NCBI GenBank assembly: GCA_004794785.1 | Contig: SJOL01006991.1 | Location: 128,805 to 192,804, forward strand | Direction of reading: 5' to 3' | DNA: 64,000 nt | DNA from: Opisthorchis felineus | Lineage: Eukaryota; Platyhelminthes; Trematoda; Opisthorchiida; Opisthorchiidae | Shown here: positions 34,401-46,928 of the stretch, one piece after another | How positions within the stretch are numbered: position 1 is the first letter of the stretch | How the letters are laid out: the number at the start of each line of letters is the position of its first letter | Made by a program: the position numbers and the translations under genes | Notes under the pieces: generated by a model | Database searches by the model: none | Seen by the model: the letters and a program-made list of their open reading frames with translations, nothing else | Told to the model about the DNA's origin: nothing

Positions 34401-34875
34401 AAGGCAGATGAATGCAAATAGGGCAAAGTGAGCCAGAAAGATTTTGACAAGTGTTCAATCCAAAATGGTCTCTGTTCATATGATTTAAATACTAAGGCAG
34501 TGTTAAAAGCTACAACGGCAATTAACCAGCTACACGTTTGCTACTGCGCATCTACTTGGTGACATGGTACAATTAGTCAAATCAGTCGTAATATAATGGT
34601 GTTCACTTAGGAGTTTTCGGGTTTTTTATCAAACGCGCTGCATGAGTTCCATAAACATCAAGTCAACAGATGAATTGTCCTCATGTGTTTGCCCCAGTTA
34701 ACGAAGATTTGTATATTGATCCGATGAAAATTAATGACTTGGTTCATGATAGTTCTAACCGTCTAGATGGTAACCCTAGAATAGAACGTCGCAGCTACTG
34801 GAAACGACGGTGCCAACTGAGAACAACACTATGTCCGCGAGGGTAAATTTTTGACATCTCCCGTCCTGGCCTAAA

Positions 34876-34892
34876 CATATATATATATATGT
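34876..34892. repeat. (AT)n microsatellite
   Basis: Eight AT units, 480 bases beyond the retroelement fragment. Confidence 0.75.
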
Positions 34893-37017
34893 AAGACAAA
34901 CTAACCGGTGAGCGGAATTCAAACTTGTGAAAACCAATGATCGATAGTGGTTGTCAGGACTGGTGAAGTTGGTGACTTCGCTGGGTCACGTGAGTTCGAC
35001 AAGCGGTTGTCTGAATTTTATCCGTTGTTTTGGTCCTATTTGTTCTTTCCATATATATAAGGCAAACAACACGCACATCAGAGTACACACTGTTGGCTTC
35101 CTACCACATGAGCAACAAATGTGGCTTCCTAGCTAAAACCGATAAACTCAACAGTGCAGTATAAAGAACACAGTTGCCAGATGAATTCATTTCCTACACC
35201 CTCGTCCGCCGTAAAACGTGTAAAACAAGGCAAAGTATGCGAAATAATAAATTTCAACTACAGTAAGATTCTTAGGCAGGTCCCCCACGAGTTGACCTAG
35301 TCGGTACATTTACGATATTCTCAGCGTCGTCTTTAAGTCTTTTAGAACGCGTAGCCCTGGCTTTTATTAGCTGATCAATAGCATCTCGTGATGTTTCAGT
35401 CCTTTTGACCCGTTGTACCTTGCGATGAGATCATGACAACTTTATGCCTGGTAGCGCTCAAGTGCATCGGATCCGATGAACCGAAATTTTTACTCGATCA
35501 AAACAAGTTTGTCCCTGCATGGTGAATTAATTCACAAATTTGTCTGAACAAAAATTTTCTTTAACCGGCTCCTCAAACCCTCTGTTGGTTCTACTGATTT
35601 AGGCCTCGCCACTACTGCGGGTGAATTGTCCTGTAAATGAAACTAGCTTTGGCGTTTTGTCTGTGGATTTAACTTGTGTCGGGCTCCGATATATGTCCGT
35701 CTGGGTACCGAGAATAATGGCCTTCTCAACAGAATGAATGTATCTCCGTCTGTATGCGAATGTTTAAAGAAAGCCGGCTTCATCGGGGCAATTGATTGTT
35801 GAGTGAAACTGTGATGTATCTTCAAGTGCTTCTTGATGAAAAATCCAGACAACTATTCGACCGCACTACAATTTTACAGGGCCAAGTGTCCTCATCATGT
35901 ACATACGGAGCGCAGAATAGTCTGCTTCTGTGAAATAAAGTGCATACCACTGTCGTTTGACATGTACTAAACAAAGGCTGTAAAGTGAAGGGACTGTCCC
36001 GTCCAAGGAGGTTTACGGTACACAGGCATCCAAAAAGGGGAGTTGGATGTGTATCACTCCAAGACAATGAAAGATGCAATCGACAAAATTATTGAAAATT
36101 GGTTGAGACATTATCGATCAGTTAACTAATACCAGTGCTATGCGTTCAGAAAGACTTGNCGTTCAGAAACACTTGGGAGTGGCTTTCGGATGACCCGATT
36201 CATATCGTGTGAGGCACATTTGAGATACGTACTGAGGTCGTATTGTATTAATTCCTCATTCTTCCCCATTTTCTTCGAGGAGGCTGCAGAAAGACATCGT
36301 TTTCCAGTTTTTGTGTTTTTGATGCGTTATTTGTTTTGGTTAGGGTGCGGCATTTTTTCAAAACCTAAATTATTCATCGCTAATCGCTAACCTTTTCCGA
36401 CTGCGATGAGGAGTCATATTGAGCAAACCAACCTGATTCGACACCAAAATGAGATCCGCCATCCAGATTGTCTTAGGTGAGTTATTGGTGAAAACGTTGA
36501 CTGTATGCACAAAAGTATGTAAGAAGGTTTCCTATCGGATTACACTCATATCCAAAAGTCCATAATCCTAGTAAAGTAGCTCTGAAACTTACCTTAAGTC
36601 TAAATGCTACTGACTGCTCCAAGCATGCTGTTATCGATCTCGGAAACACAATATGAAGGGCAAATAAATCTGCATGACGAAATAACCGCGACAAATTTGT
36701 TGGCGGTACTACGGAGAATGGTCTGCGCAAACTATCGAAAATCCACATTTTCTATATTTGCATGGTATCTTTGAGAGCCCGTTATCCAACAAAATTCAGC
36801 TGTTAGTTGGGTTTTCATGCATGGTGGGCACTGTTATCCTTTCAAGCTTTAACATTAAGAAACATTCCTCCATTGTCCAGTTGAGCTTACTTCGATCACG
36901 ACTGATCAAACCCAACATGTGTTAAAACCATACGGTCGAGAATTTAGTTTTGTTTCTGAAAACAGTAACCTTAGGGTAATATAAGGTATGTAGTAATATG
37001 GGGAGATTTGGTCAGAT
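34893..37017. other. No gene recognised; repeat-like block 35400-36080
   Basis: Minus ORFs 35643-35852 and 35822-36079 lie in a GC-richer block typical of decayed repeats here. A single N at 36159 interrupts a near-duplicate 16-mer. Plus ORF 36190-36390 and minus ORF 36482-36748 lack splice support. Confidence 0.35.
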
Positions 37018-37540
37018 TCAGTAGGAGTTTCATCCTCTCAGCGAAGCTAATCTATGCTGGAAAGCCGAGAAGCACTGTACAGCTGTCTCATCCTTGTTGT
37101 GAATCATCAGTGGTGTGCATCTCACGAAACTCAGAGTTTTGAACCAACCAGCTAGTGGTTGAACACTTACCCTTTTGGCCAACAGTAGCTGATCAGCAGT
37201 GTGATTAGCACTCCATAAGACAGGATATAGCGCCACCAATCCTTCAACAACGGAGGACCACATCACACGGTTACTTATTGACTGGCACCTCTAATGACCA
37301 CTTCTCGGAAGGAACTTTCACAACCTAGTGAAATTAACCTTCCTCTGACCTGCTTATTATTTCATAGTATCGTGAAGAGTTTTCATTATATTCAGTAGAA
37401 ATTTCATCCCTGAGATTTCATCTATGAGTTTCCTGCGATGCACACTGCTGACGAGTTACAACAAGAATGAAAAAGTTATAAAGTGCTTCCCGGCTTTCCA
37501 GCATAGATTGGCTTCAGTTGTAGGATGAAAACTCTACTGA
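37018..37540. repeat. Fold-back (inverted repeat) element, 120-nt arms
   Basis: Bases 37018-37137 match the reverse complement of 37421-37540 at 95 of 120 positions by hand alignment, without gaps. The best block is TGGAAAGCC with flanking AATCTATGC. The loop is about 283 nt. A third partial copy in direct orientation (ATTCAGTAGAAATTTCATCC) begins at about 37390. The minus ORF 37030-37266 falls inside the left arm and loop. Likely a non-autonomous mobile element or a pair of SINE copies in opposite orientation. Confidence 0.75.
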
Positions 37541-38413
37541 ATGGAAGGTATACCCAATTACTTGATTAGATATAGGACATTAACAGTGCCCGATCATTTA
37601 GTTAACTGATTACTCAGCCAATCGATCAATTGACATTTACATATATATTCCCTGCAGGATGGAACCATTGTCTAAAGCATTAATTGTAATTTTGGTGGCG
37701 TTCTACGTGCCTTGAATAGCTATCAGAATCCCGTGTTCCCAAAGAAATAACTTTTCTTATTTTTCAAATTCCCATGATGAATATCATTTTATAGACGACT
37801 ATGATTGAATTAACCAGTATGGGAATGCAACCAGTAAACTGTTCCCCTGTGACCTAATCATTCCCGTACATAGTTTTCGATAATATTTTGTTTGGGAAGA
37901 CCTATCACGCACAAAGAGCTCTGTTGTTAGAGTTATCGTTGTTATAACCACTGTTACTTCTTTGGTGTTTGCTACAATATTCTTACTACAATCACGAACT
38001 GCAACTTAGTCCATGACCACTGATCTCTGAGCAGGCCAAACCACGACTGACTTGTGATATCAGCTGGCAACCACCAAAGATTGAAAAGTTAATTCTCTTC
38101 TGATTAACTGTGGTTCGAGCTGCCCCAGTTATTTTGCTGGCTAACCGTGCGAACACAGCGTTAGTCTTACATTCTTGTGCATTTTCCTATGAAGAGATAA
38201 ACCCGGACACTTTCAGATTAGTAGTAAGCTTTCGCTAATTTCAGTAACGGCTTTCTGCGCAGTGTACACATACCTGCAGAAGCGTTTTTTTTGTAGGTTG
38301 ATTAATTTGTTAGTGTATGCTTTAAAGAGGTCACTGGGAAAAGCATAAAGAGAATAAACAAAGTACGTGAGTTTTTGTTGTTTCGGCAACCACTGATCGA
38401 TGATTCAAGTGCT
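37541..38413. other. No gene recognised
   Basis: AT-rich, no substantial ORF or repeat noticed. Confidence 0.45.
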
Positions 38414-38721
38414 TTAGCGTAACTCTACCAACAACAGTTTAGCATACATATTGTGGAGTGTTGTTTTTCGTTTCATGCCTTCCGAAGTGTACGAACGACT
38501 GACCGCGTAATGTGATGGAAGATGTGAACCTAACACTAAACTGATTACGGACTTAAGGTCATGCACCTGGTTTAGGTAGGTGCATGCGTCACACGTGAAG
38601 AGGATTGGATGCTCTTCTAGCCGTCTATGTGATAATGTGATTTCCATACGACGGTTTTTGTTTACTATTTTGCCACTAACTTCATTTGGCTGCAAATTTG
38701 TTAAACAGTGACCTGGACACA
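38414..38721 (-). CDS. Minus-strand exon or ORF, unknown protein
   Basis: One of the longest ORFs free of N (129 codons to 38803). An acceptor on the minus strand (CATCGGGTGCAG) fits a start at 38721. The peptide has CPGHCLTNLQPNEVSGKIVN, RRMEITLSHRRLEEHPILFT with CDAC, and ends LHNMYAKLLLVELR before TAA. Paired Cys (CPGHC, CDAC) hint at a metal-binding fold, but no family is recognised. It may be a domesticated or decayed repeat protein. Confidence 0.4.
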
Positions 38722-41700
38722 CTGCACCCGATGTGACCCCACTAAACCATGGCCGAAAAAAGTGGCAGTTAAGTAGCATTTTCCACTTCCACTGTAAGCG
38801 CAAAGTGAGTGGTTCATTTTACTGTGCCAAAATGTGTGATGCTTATGCGGTGCATGGATAGTAAGTATACTGTTTTTCAGCTTAATCAAAATTCGTCCGA
38901 ACGATTTAGCTCTTTTGCCATGGAGAAGACAAATGTGCCAAAGAGTTTATGATGGATATACACTGTGCGAAGAATTTTATAAGGAATAAAATACAACCAT
39001 ATTTCGGCAATCAAACAACACTATGTGAGACTGACATTCTCAAAAACGTGCAAATTCGGTCAATCATACTACCATTCATAAGTAGTCAGTAGTGTCCCGC
39101 GGGTCAAATGATTAGTAGCGACATGTGACCGAAAGGCAGACCATTGCTTAAGGCAACAATGTGGGCAACCAGACCGATGCTTTTTTATAAATGAACTAAC
39201 CATCCTAATGTAGAAATTTCCGCCTTTGTGGACATTCAGCCTGCACTAGTGAAGTAGTAGCGATGACTAAACCTCACTGTTAATTACAGTCAGTAAGATA
39301 GACAGACAAAGAACTGTAACAGGTGATGGAAGTAGAACAGTGTGCCCCGTGAGGTCTCACACATGCTTATAAGACGTGCTTCCATTATAAAATCACTGAA
39401 ATTTGAAGACAGAAGGTTGTTTCATTCCCAGTGATTCGAATACTCGCAGTATGTACTAATATTGGAAGAACGTCTTGTTGAAACTAAAAGTCAGATTATA
39501 AAAATTATAAACTGTAACGTCCTGAAAATTTTCCTGGCCAAATGACGATGGGGACAAACGTAAATGAACAAACGATTAGGCATACTTAGCCTACCCAACG
39601 TATTTGACGTACTTATTTCCTGGTAAAACTTACCTGGAAATCAAAACAGGATTTTCCAAGTGAGGTAAAAAGGTATTATTTTTTGAGTGCATCAGATAAG
39701 AAGCAGTCCTATTTCGATACAGGAACTACAAAGCTTATCATGAAAGTCTATCCTAGAACAGCAGGTTAAGAAGATTAAACAAAGCGGTTTTCAAGGACAG
39801 AAAACACCAAACATACTGATTGTGTTTTTATGAGAGGAAGAAGTTCGATGGACAAGAGTATAAGTGAAGCACTTAAACCTCAAATTTTGCGCAATGGTAT
39901 AACGTATAAGATGTGTTGGTCAGACAGTCTGTCTGCTCGCGTGCGCCCCCGTATTTAGCTTGGCATTTGTGGATGCGATCAGCCAGACTTGAATGCGTGT
40001 TTCCTGCGAGATCTGTAGCAGCATCGACCTGTTGTTGGCCCAGAAGCGGTTATCAAAACATGAAAGGAATATCCGCCAAGGAGATGCACATCGCGGCCCC
40101 AAAGCCCTGTATTACAGGACGAGGTGGGCGATGAATACATCGCACTTTCCCAAACGGACTGATGCGACCGACAACATTTAGTTTGTAAGATGCTACCTGT
40201 GTAACCTTTGAGCAGCCGGTTGAAGAGGACGGAGCAACTTTACAAACCAAAAATATTCTTACGCCAAGGTGGATGAGGAGACTAGCGCAACACTTTGCTA
40301 ATATCACACTGTACTAAAAGTAAGCCTATCATCCGGCACAGCGTGACATCGCACTGGTCATTTTTGTGCTGGCTTAAATAGAGATCTGAAACGTATTTAA
40401 AGGGAAAAGATGGATATTCCCCGGCTCATCTAAAGGCAAAGGCAAATGGTACACCGCATTGCGCTAGTGGTGATTGCTAAGGCCAAGAACGTTTGGCGAA
40501 AATTTGTTTTCATGTGCAACGATCAGGTAATACACTACACAACAACAGCGCTTATATTGGATCGACATGTAACCTACGATTAGATTAAGATAATGCCGTT
40601 GGTAATGACTGCTGATTTGTTGGCTCAGCCGGTCGTGCAGTTGCAAACACCTGATCGCAAGTCTAGTTTTGTCGTCTATGAACTGTGAGTGGAAGTTAAG
40701 ACTGATACTAGGGTTGAGTGATCGGCATTCCTTATCGTCAACTGACTAATCGGATACATCGGGTGCGTTGCTATACCTTATGTGAAGATCTGACGGGTTG
40801 TGACAAAACCATCTAGATTTTTCCAACAGCTGTGGTCTTATCCGTACTTTTATCGGTTTCCCGCTTTGATTGTTTGAGGCTCGTTTAACTGGACTGAATA
40901 GGCTAGATAGCCAATCAGATGCATGTGTTTTGCCATTAACTTACTTGAAGTACCATTTTTCTATTTCAAGTTCCTGGTAAACCACGCCAGCGGAATGCTC
41001 AAACACTGACCTTAAGAATCATCAATTCTTGTAATTAAGTAAACAGATTGCTTAAATTGCAGGTTTCTATAGCTTTATGCTTGAAAATTTGCTTTTAGCA
41101 TCAATAATTGTCCACATAGGAAGATTGAATTCTGGATTCCATGTTATAATTGAAGAGCACAACGCTGGAAATTACAACAAGGCGATCTCTTGTTTTTTTG
41201 TACTGTTAAAATCACTATGTAATTTAGTTTTGTTTCACGGTTGACCTTCTAAAGCTGTTTCACTTATTCGCATGCAGTTTCGTCCAATAACTACACAGAA
41301 GTTTGTCCAATCTGTGAATTAAGCTCTCTCTTATTCTAGAGGGAGTTAACAGTACACCTAGAATTTACGGACCAAAACAACGCTACACAGCGTAGAAATT
41401 AGTAACACTGAAATACTCTTCTTCAAGTAATTTGACTGGTTTAGAAGGACAGAAAATATTGATATGGACAGCTCTGTGGTTGCTAGAAGGCGAACTGTGT
41501 GAATGATTTATTGAAATAACATGAGTAGATGGTTAGTTGCTATCCAGCTTGAGGATACCTTGAACAAAGAACTGGAACGCAAGTTACCCAATGGCTTGAA
41601 CTCAGTAGGCTGAGGGCCTGTTCATCAGATTGTATAGGGCAACGTATTTATTATATACACCTAATTGTTGGTCAAGGTGAATATGTATGAACGGATCAAA

Positions 41701-42283
41701 CACAACATAGTGTTTTTCTGTGTAATATGAAAACATAGAAATTAGTATCCGGAACTGGAACTGCGCCGTGGGATAAGCACCCTTTGAAATGACGGACCTG
41801 CAAACCCTGTAGCAAAGGAGTCCAAGTGGCCAACTTCATACAACGTCAGCACATCTGCACATTACGGCGGAAAAAATGCGTCAGTATCATTCACTAATCA
41901 GATAAATTGCACCCACTGCGAAACGTGGTCATTCTAAGCAGTATGTTCAAATGGGTCGCCAACTTGAATCAATTTCAGACTGAGTCCTCTCCGTGATACA
42001 AAACCTGTCCCACCCAAGCAAAGGGACAATCGTTGTCCATGCAGTGTTAGAAGTATGCACAGGAGTCAACACCAAGTTGTCTGTGTGCGTTCTTCCTGAT
42101 TCAGTGTCCTGCCTTGTTGCTGTTCCAAGCTTTCCCGGAAAGTGTTCGACACAAACTTCGGAAATTTTTTAAATTTTACTGCTCCAATTGTTCGAGGCCA
42201 TCCAAGAGGTGCATTAAAGTCAGAACAATACTACACTAACAAACGAATCTCCAAAACCTTTCGACATGTCTTTTCTTCTTCAG
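38722..42283. other. No gene recognised; GC-richer repeat-like block 39920-40310
   Basis: Around 39913-40310 five overlapping ORFs on both strands coincide with a GC-rich block, which looks like a decayed dispersed repeat. The rest is AT-rich intron or intergenic DNA. Confidence 0.35.
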
Positions 42284-42389
42284 AGGGTCTGCTTGTATTT
42301 ATGGCGATAACCTGCACATTATACACAGGGAAATGGCGGTGCTTTTCATGATCTGGTTTACCTCAGGAACCGATCAGCTGTTGCTTTAG
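42284..42389 (+). CDS. Possible exon after a strong acceptor
   Basis: Acceptor CTTTTCTTCTTCAG is excellent. Frame 2 reads GSACIYGDNLHIIHREMAVL then FMIWFTSGTDQLLL to TAG; another frame (EGLLVFMAITCTLYTGKWRC) ends at TGA sooner. No donor is evident, so frame and end are open. Confidence 0.35.
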
Positions 42390-43370
42390 GGAGTGAATTC
42401 CGGCACCATACTCATCGATTCTTAAAACGAACGACCTAAGTATCAGTATTGAGTAGAACGGAATCCGAAATTTAGTGGGCTTATTCGGAGACCCCTACTA
42501 TGATAACCAACCAACATATACGTATAAAATGTTCTTGTAGGTTTCTATGTTTGTGTTATTGTTTACCCGCATTTGGAATCTAATGTTGTTTGAAGTGGTC
42601 AACACAAGGTTCTCCACGAATTTTAGCTATATAGATAATGTTGCAAACTCGCTAGACTAGTCGGGCGATATACTTCAAATTTTATCTTTTTTCAAGTTTC
42701 TTCAACTATAGATTAATTGAAATTGACGAAGCAGACAACAATTTTTTTCTTTTCCGATGTACTGATTACAGTAAATCAGAAATCTCTACATTGGTAAAAT
42801 ACACTCAGCAGGTGCGAGTTAATCACGATGCTGATCAGCCACTCATTGGCGAACGGTTCATTGTTAAACCTACCAGCCCGGTGGTGGTGGGAACGAAACT
42901 TCTTAGAGTTCCCTGAGATTCACTCTACCAATTAATCCCAATAAGGATGAAAAGGCTGCGCGTCACTTTCCAGATTTTTAGCATTAAGTGACTTCACTTA
43001 CAGGATGAAACTGCAGTTAAAAGTTCCTAAATCTCCTCACACTACCAATAATTCTTCTTTTGTTTTGAAGGTCATAAAATTTTGCTCTGTTTAAGTAAAC
43101 TACCAAAGGTTGCAAAACTCTGAAAGTTACTGAACATAACATATTCAGTACTGGATTTTTATGATGTTACGTAGGTTAACCTTGATTATAAAGAGGGGGT
43201 TTCAGCCTACACAGTGGTTTGTAAAGCCAAACTTGCTTTTCTTGCCTTCATACAAAAGAACCATGAGAAGCCTCGGAAAATTTATCTGAATATGTAAAGC
43301 TAGCTAGAAGATTAAAAGTTAAGCGGCTGCGGTTTGTATACTTGTAAAATCATCACATATCATTCCACAG

Positions 43371-43559
43371 GCCGTTGTTCCCAGTAAGCTTTTCAGTGAA
43401 GGATTCCGCTTAAAGAATGATGGAATCTCTGGAAAATTACTGGTGCTTCTTGACTTTTTCCAATCGCACCAGCCTTTTTATCGGTCACTGGGTGATAAAA
43501 TACTGGATATTTACGCTGGACAGAAAACTACTCCTAACTGTTACATCTGTGTCACGCAG
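43371..43559 (+). CDS. Coding exon, 63 codons
   Basis: Acceptor ATCATTCCACAG and donor GTAGAAG. Exactly 63 codons, phase 0 at both borders: AVVPSKLFSEGFRLKNDGIS, then GKLLVLLDFFQSHQPFYRSL, then GDKILDIYAGQKTTPNCYIC and VTQ. The length, composition and absence of a rival long frame make it one of the strongest exons here. I do not recognise the family; the amphipathic segments suggest a helical protein. Confidence 0.63.
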
Positions 43560-43940
43560 GTAGAAGTGACGGCCAAAACTCAGGCAATTTTCAGAACCTC
43601 CCGATGTTAGTCGTGTTTTGGGCCGAATTTAATCCAACAGAAAATGAATATCTACATCTAGGTTCGTATGTTCTCTTCATTCCAACCTAACTTATTTGAT
43701 AGTTTGACTGCATTCAGTAAGTATTCGGAAAGTAAATTTCGACATAGAAACTTGCTCGCTTTTGACAGGTAGAAGAATGGCAACATCAGTGCTTTCAGAA
43801 GCAGGCTCGACGGGTTAATATTTCGTAGATTTGCATGTGCTTCTCCCTGTAGTGTTTTTTTGTCTAGAATAACAATTCTACTATCTCCTCTGCTAGCATA
43901 TCAATTCCAGGTGTTCTAATTGTTGTTGATCTTTTATCAG

Positions 43941-43988
43941 GGTGGTAATATGGGTTTCGCTGCTAGTAAGGCACTGGCTTCTCTGGAG
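43941..43988 (+). CDS. Coding exon, 16 codons
   Basis: Acceptor TTGATCTTTTATCAG and donor GTGAGCTA bound GGNMGFAASKALASLE, phase 0 at both ends, directly in phase with 43371-43559. Confidence 0.55.
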
Positions 43989-44249
43989 GTGAGCTAATAT
44001 CAAGGACCCACCCTATGTTTTGAAGGAACAATGGGATTCATTATTTTTCTACTGTTCTACATAAGTGTGCCACTGATTCATTTACATGCACAATTTCTGC
44101 CGACACGTCAAGAAAGCTATGAAAAAATGGACAGCTAGTGAACCAGGCTCCGCTCGAGACTGCTACAACTCTTACAACTCTGCACATCATCATATTTTTC
44201 TATGACAATCAAGAATACTGGAAAGTTTCTCACCAATCCATCCTTTTAG

Positions 44250-44482
44250 GATGGCATGCTATGACTTGTTCTCATGGGAACCAAATGTCGCATTTCTCTC
44301 ATGAAAATTTGAAAACTCTGGCGTCGTCCTTTAAGGCAATTATAAACGAGTGTATCACTCTTCCCTTCCTAGTCAGCAGTTGTGGACAATTTATTTGCTT
44401 TACACAAGCGGTTAAACCAATAAGCACATATAAGAATGGCAGGACAAATAATCTTAATTTTTTAGTGCTGTCTGATAAGCGG
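44250..44482 (+). CDS. Coding exon (5' border uncertain)
   Basis: Strong donor GTAAGTGA at 44483. The frame contains ENLKTLASSFKAIINECITL, PFLVSSCGQFICFTQAVKPI and NGRTNNLNFLVLSDKR. With the acceptor at 44249 (CATCCTTTTAG) the start phase is 2, which does not fit the upstream exon; an acceptor at 44335 (GTCCTTTAAG) gives exactly 49 codons in phase 0 and joins cleanly. Confidence 0.52.
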
Positions 44483-45350
44483 GTAAGTGACAAAAACCAC
44501 TGTGAACTCAACTGCATTACTTACCCACTTTTTCAACAATAACTTGAGGAAATGCATAACTGTCATGCCAAATCTATGGATATTTATCAACTCGGTTGCT
44601 TCTTAGGGGATAGCTACCTCAGTTGACCGTGTCCGAACACAGCATCGTCGATGTTCTCAAATGACAATATCGTGCTGATAACATGCTCGATACACGAGAT
44701 TAGATCAACATTACAACGGCCTCCAAACCTACTTAGGAATTTCCATCATAGTTCCCGGAAACCCATTGACGTACTAAGTTAGAAGCCCCAAAATTGCATC
44801 CAGAAGCACTTCGTACAAACAGTGACACTTAAAAAAGGCCCGCAACTTAATCCTATGTGACTCCCAAGCACCGTGTCGTTTCTAGAGGAAGGTTCGGCAC
44901 TTCAATGGGGATATTTAGACTGGATGAATCAGGTTACTTTGGTTAAGTTGTTTAATCTATCTTATGTGCGGGCCTGAGCTACTAGAATTGATAACTACGT
45001 GGTAACTATCGCCCATATTGTCCTAACCTTAGTAAACTGAAGAGCTGGATAGATGGCCTCTTTACAATAGCTGACGATATCATTACTGTTACAATGTTCA
45101 TGTCAACGTCATTGCAGTCACACATGTGTACTGGGTGCGCAAACGAGCTGGTTACTTTATTTTTATTACAATATTTATCACTGTTCATGTCGATCACTAC
45201 GGTTTTTAATTAAATTCGACACGTTTTTCTTTCCAGCTGTTCTGTAGAACACGGGTTTCCATTAGCCCATAGAAAATCTTGGACACGTGGTTCATGCAAA
45301 CAGCACAAAGGATTGGTCTTTTTTCTACATACTTCTTTACCCGTAGACAG

Positions 45351-45400
45351 AACTCAAATTTTTTAGACTTTACGGATGATCCAGCATCTGGTTTCTCAAG
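45351..45400 (+). CDS. Short exon, acidic
   Basis: Acceptor TTTACCCGTAGACAG and donor GTTAGCC. Reads NSNFLDFTDDPASGFS with two bases over; phase 0 start fits the exon ending at 44482. Confidence 0.4.
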
Positions 45401-45785
45401 GTTAGCCCTAACCGTCAAATCTATAAATTTGTTTTCCATGATTTATTCCTACCCAGGCCCGAATGACAAGCGTCTCCAGATGCAATTGGTATTTATTTTT
45501 ATTAAAAACCAAGTAAACGCCCAATACTATGATGGAAAGATATGTTCAGGGGTAAATTGCCAAATACTATCGATGAAGTGTAACTTTCCAGTCTGGATGG
45601 CCTATACTAGGGGTGCTTGGAAATGTGATTTTCGTAAATATACCTCGAACTAATAGAATTGCTTGATTTCAGATTGGCAGGTAGGGTACCAACTTTCTTA
45701 GAATGTCACAAGCTTTTCTGTGGATCAAACGTTTTGTGGCATATTTCTGCAAGGTTCACTTTCAAAGTAAGTTAAAGTGTTTCAG

Positions 45786-45956
45786 CCGACAACAGATACT
45801 GCCAAGACTGCCATACGGGCAGCATATATTGGAAAACCGAGTGAGTTGAAAAGACTTTCATTAGATTTGTCCAAATCAAAGAATGTCAGGACATTAAATG
45901 GCATATCTATCACAAATGAGCCGATTCCAGGAGTCAAAGAAATGAGGTTATCTCAA
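45786..45956 (+). CDS. Coding exon, 57 codons
   Basis: Acceptor AAAGTGTTTCAG and donor GTACGTAA. Phase 0 throughout: PTTDTAKTAIRAAYIGKPSE, then LKRLSLDLSKSKNVRTLNGI, then EPIPGVKEMRLSQ. An alternative frame (RQQILPRLPYGQHILENR) ends at a strong internal donor GTGAGTTG and would join 45351-45400 in phase; alternative splicing or a missed exon could explain the conflict. Confidence 0.5.
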
Positions 45957-46092
45957 GTACGTAACCCGTGACTTAGATAAGAGTGTCAGCTTGAATCTAA
46001 GGCTACTGGCTGGAAAAATGTTTTGTGAATACTGATTGGTTTCTAGGCCGCTGCTTAGAGAACTTTCATCAAGGTAGCTTTTTTGAATGCAG

Positions 46093-46217
46093 TGGTCTCT
46101 GTCAGTTTACGGGAACGTAAAACAGCTTTTATGAGTCTCAGTATATGGTCGTATTCAATGACGTGCGACGCTCTGTCGCTTAGGTTTGACCATCAAGAAG
46201 GATGCTTTCGGGTCCTG
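46093..46217 (+). CDS. Coding exon
   Basis: Acceptor TAGCTTTTTTGAATGCAG and donor GTAGGC bound 41 codons (start phase 2, end phase 0) in the only open frame: VSVSLRERKTAFMSLSIWSY, then SLRFDHQEGCFRVL. Family unknown. Confidence 0.5.
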
Positions 46218-46928
46218 GTAGGCAACTACAAAATAGTTTGCATTATGCACTACTTTAGTGGGCAGCGTTCTATTAAACAGATCATTACTGATCACTTTTA
46301 ATTTTCCTGACTGCGACTACTTTAGAGCGCGCGGTGCACAATGGCCGCGCAGATACCCACTTAATTTTCTTTTGTAAAGAGTGTTCAGCGATAAAGCTCA
46401 GCGATAAAATCGTCCTCAAAACGGAGGTTGGTACACATTGACTCACCTGAGACTGCCAACATAAAGTTGTCCTAATTAGTTGCCGTCACTTCTAAGAAAC
46501 GGTCTATGTAAACTTTTTCCGAAAAAATGTTGATGACAGAAAGAAATCTGGTTTTAATTTAAGCACAGGTTCGACGGATACTTCTAGCGGATTATGTCAG
46601 ACATTTGGCGTTGTTCCTTCTTCTTTCAAAAGAAGTATTTGTAGTTCTGGATTTTATTCATTCACCGGGACTAATTTGCATGTATGCCATTTTATGTTTT
46701 TCTCTAATAAGCCCGTGAACATCATATGAGTCCTTTATAAACAAATCGGCCTACAGTGTCAAGAACGTCATCTGGAGATTAATGTGAACAACCTTCACTT
46801 AGATTGCAGTATCACCCCACAGAGCGCAACAAGACATTTATTGTGTTATAAGTACGATTATGGTGCACTTAAATGGCTTTGGCTGAATGTTTAATGAGTT
46901 AATTTTCCATAAATGTTTTCAACACCAG

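Noticed and set aside
34246..34431. Plus ORF of 61 codons
   Set aside because: Opposite strand of the reverse-transcriptase fragment.
37030..37266. Minus ORF of 78 codons
   Set aside because: Falls within the fold-back repeat and shows no protein features.
40441..40490. Stretch resembling a tRNA D-arm (GCGCTAGTGGTGATTGC)
   Set aside because: No matching B box or foldable cloverleaf; likely chance.
45461..45494. Mini-exon between CCTACCCAG and GTATTT
   Set aside because: Joining it in phase to the preceding exon gives an immediate stop.
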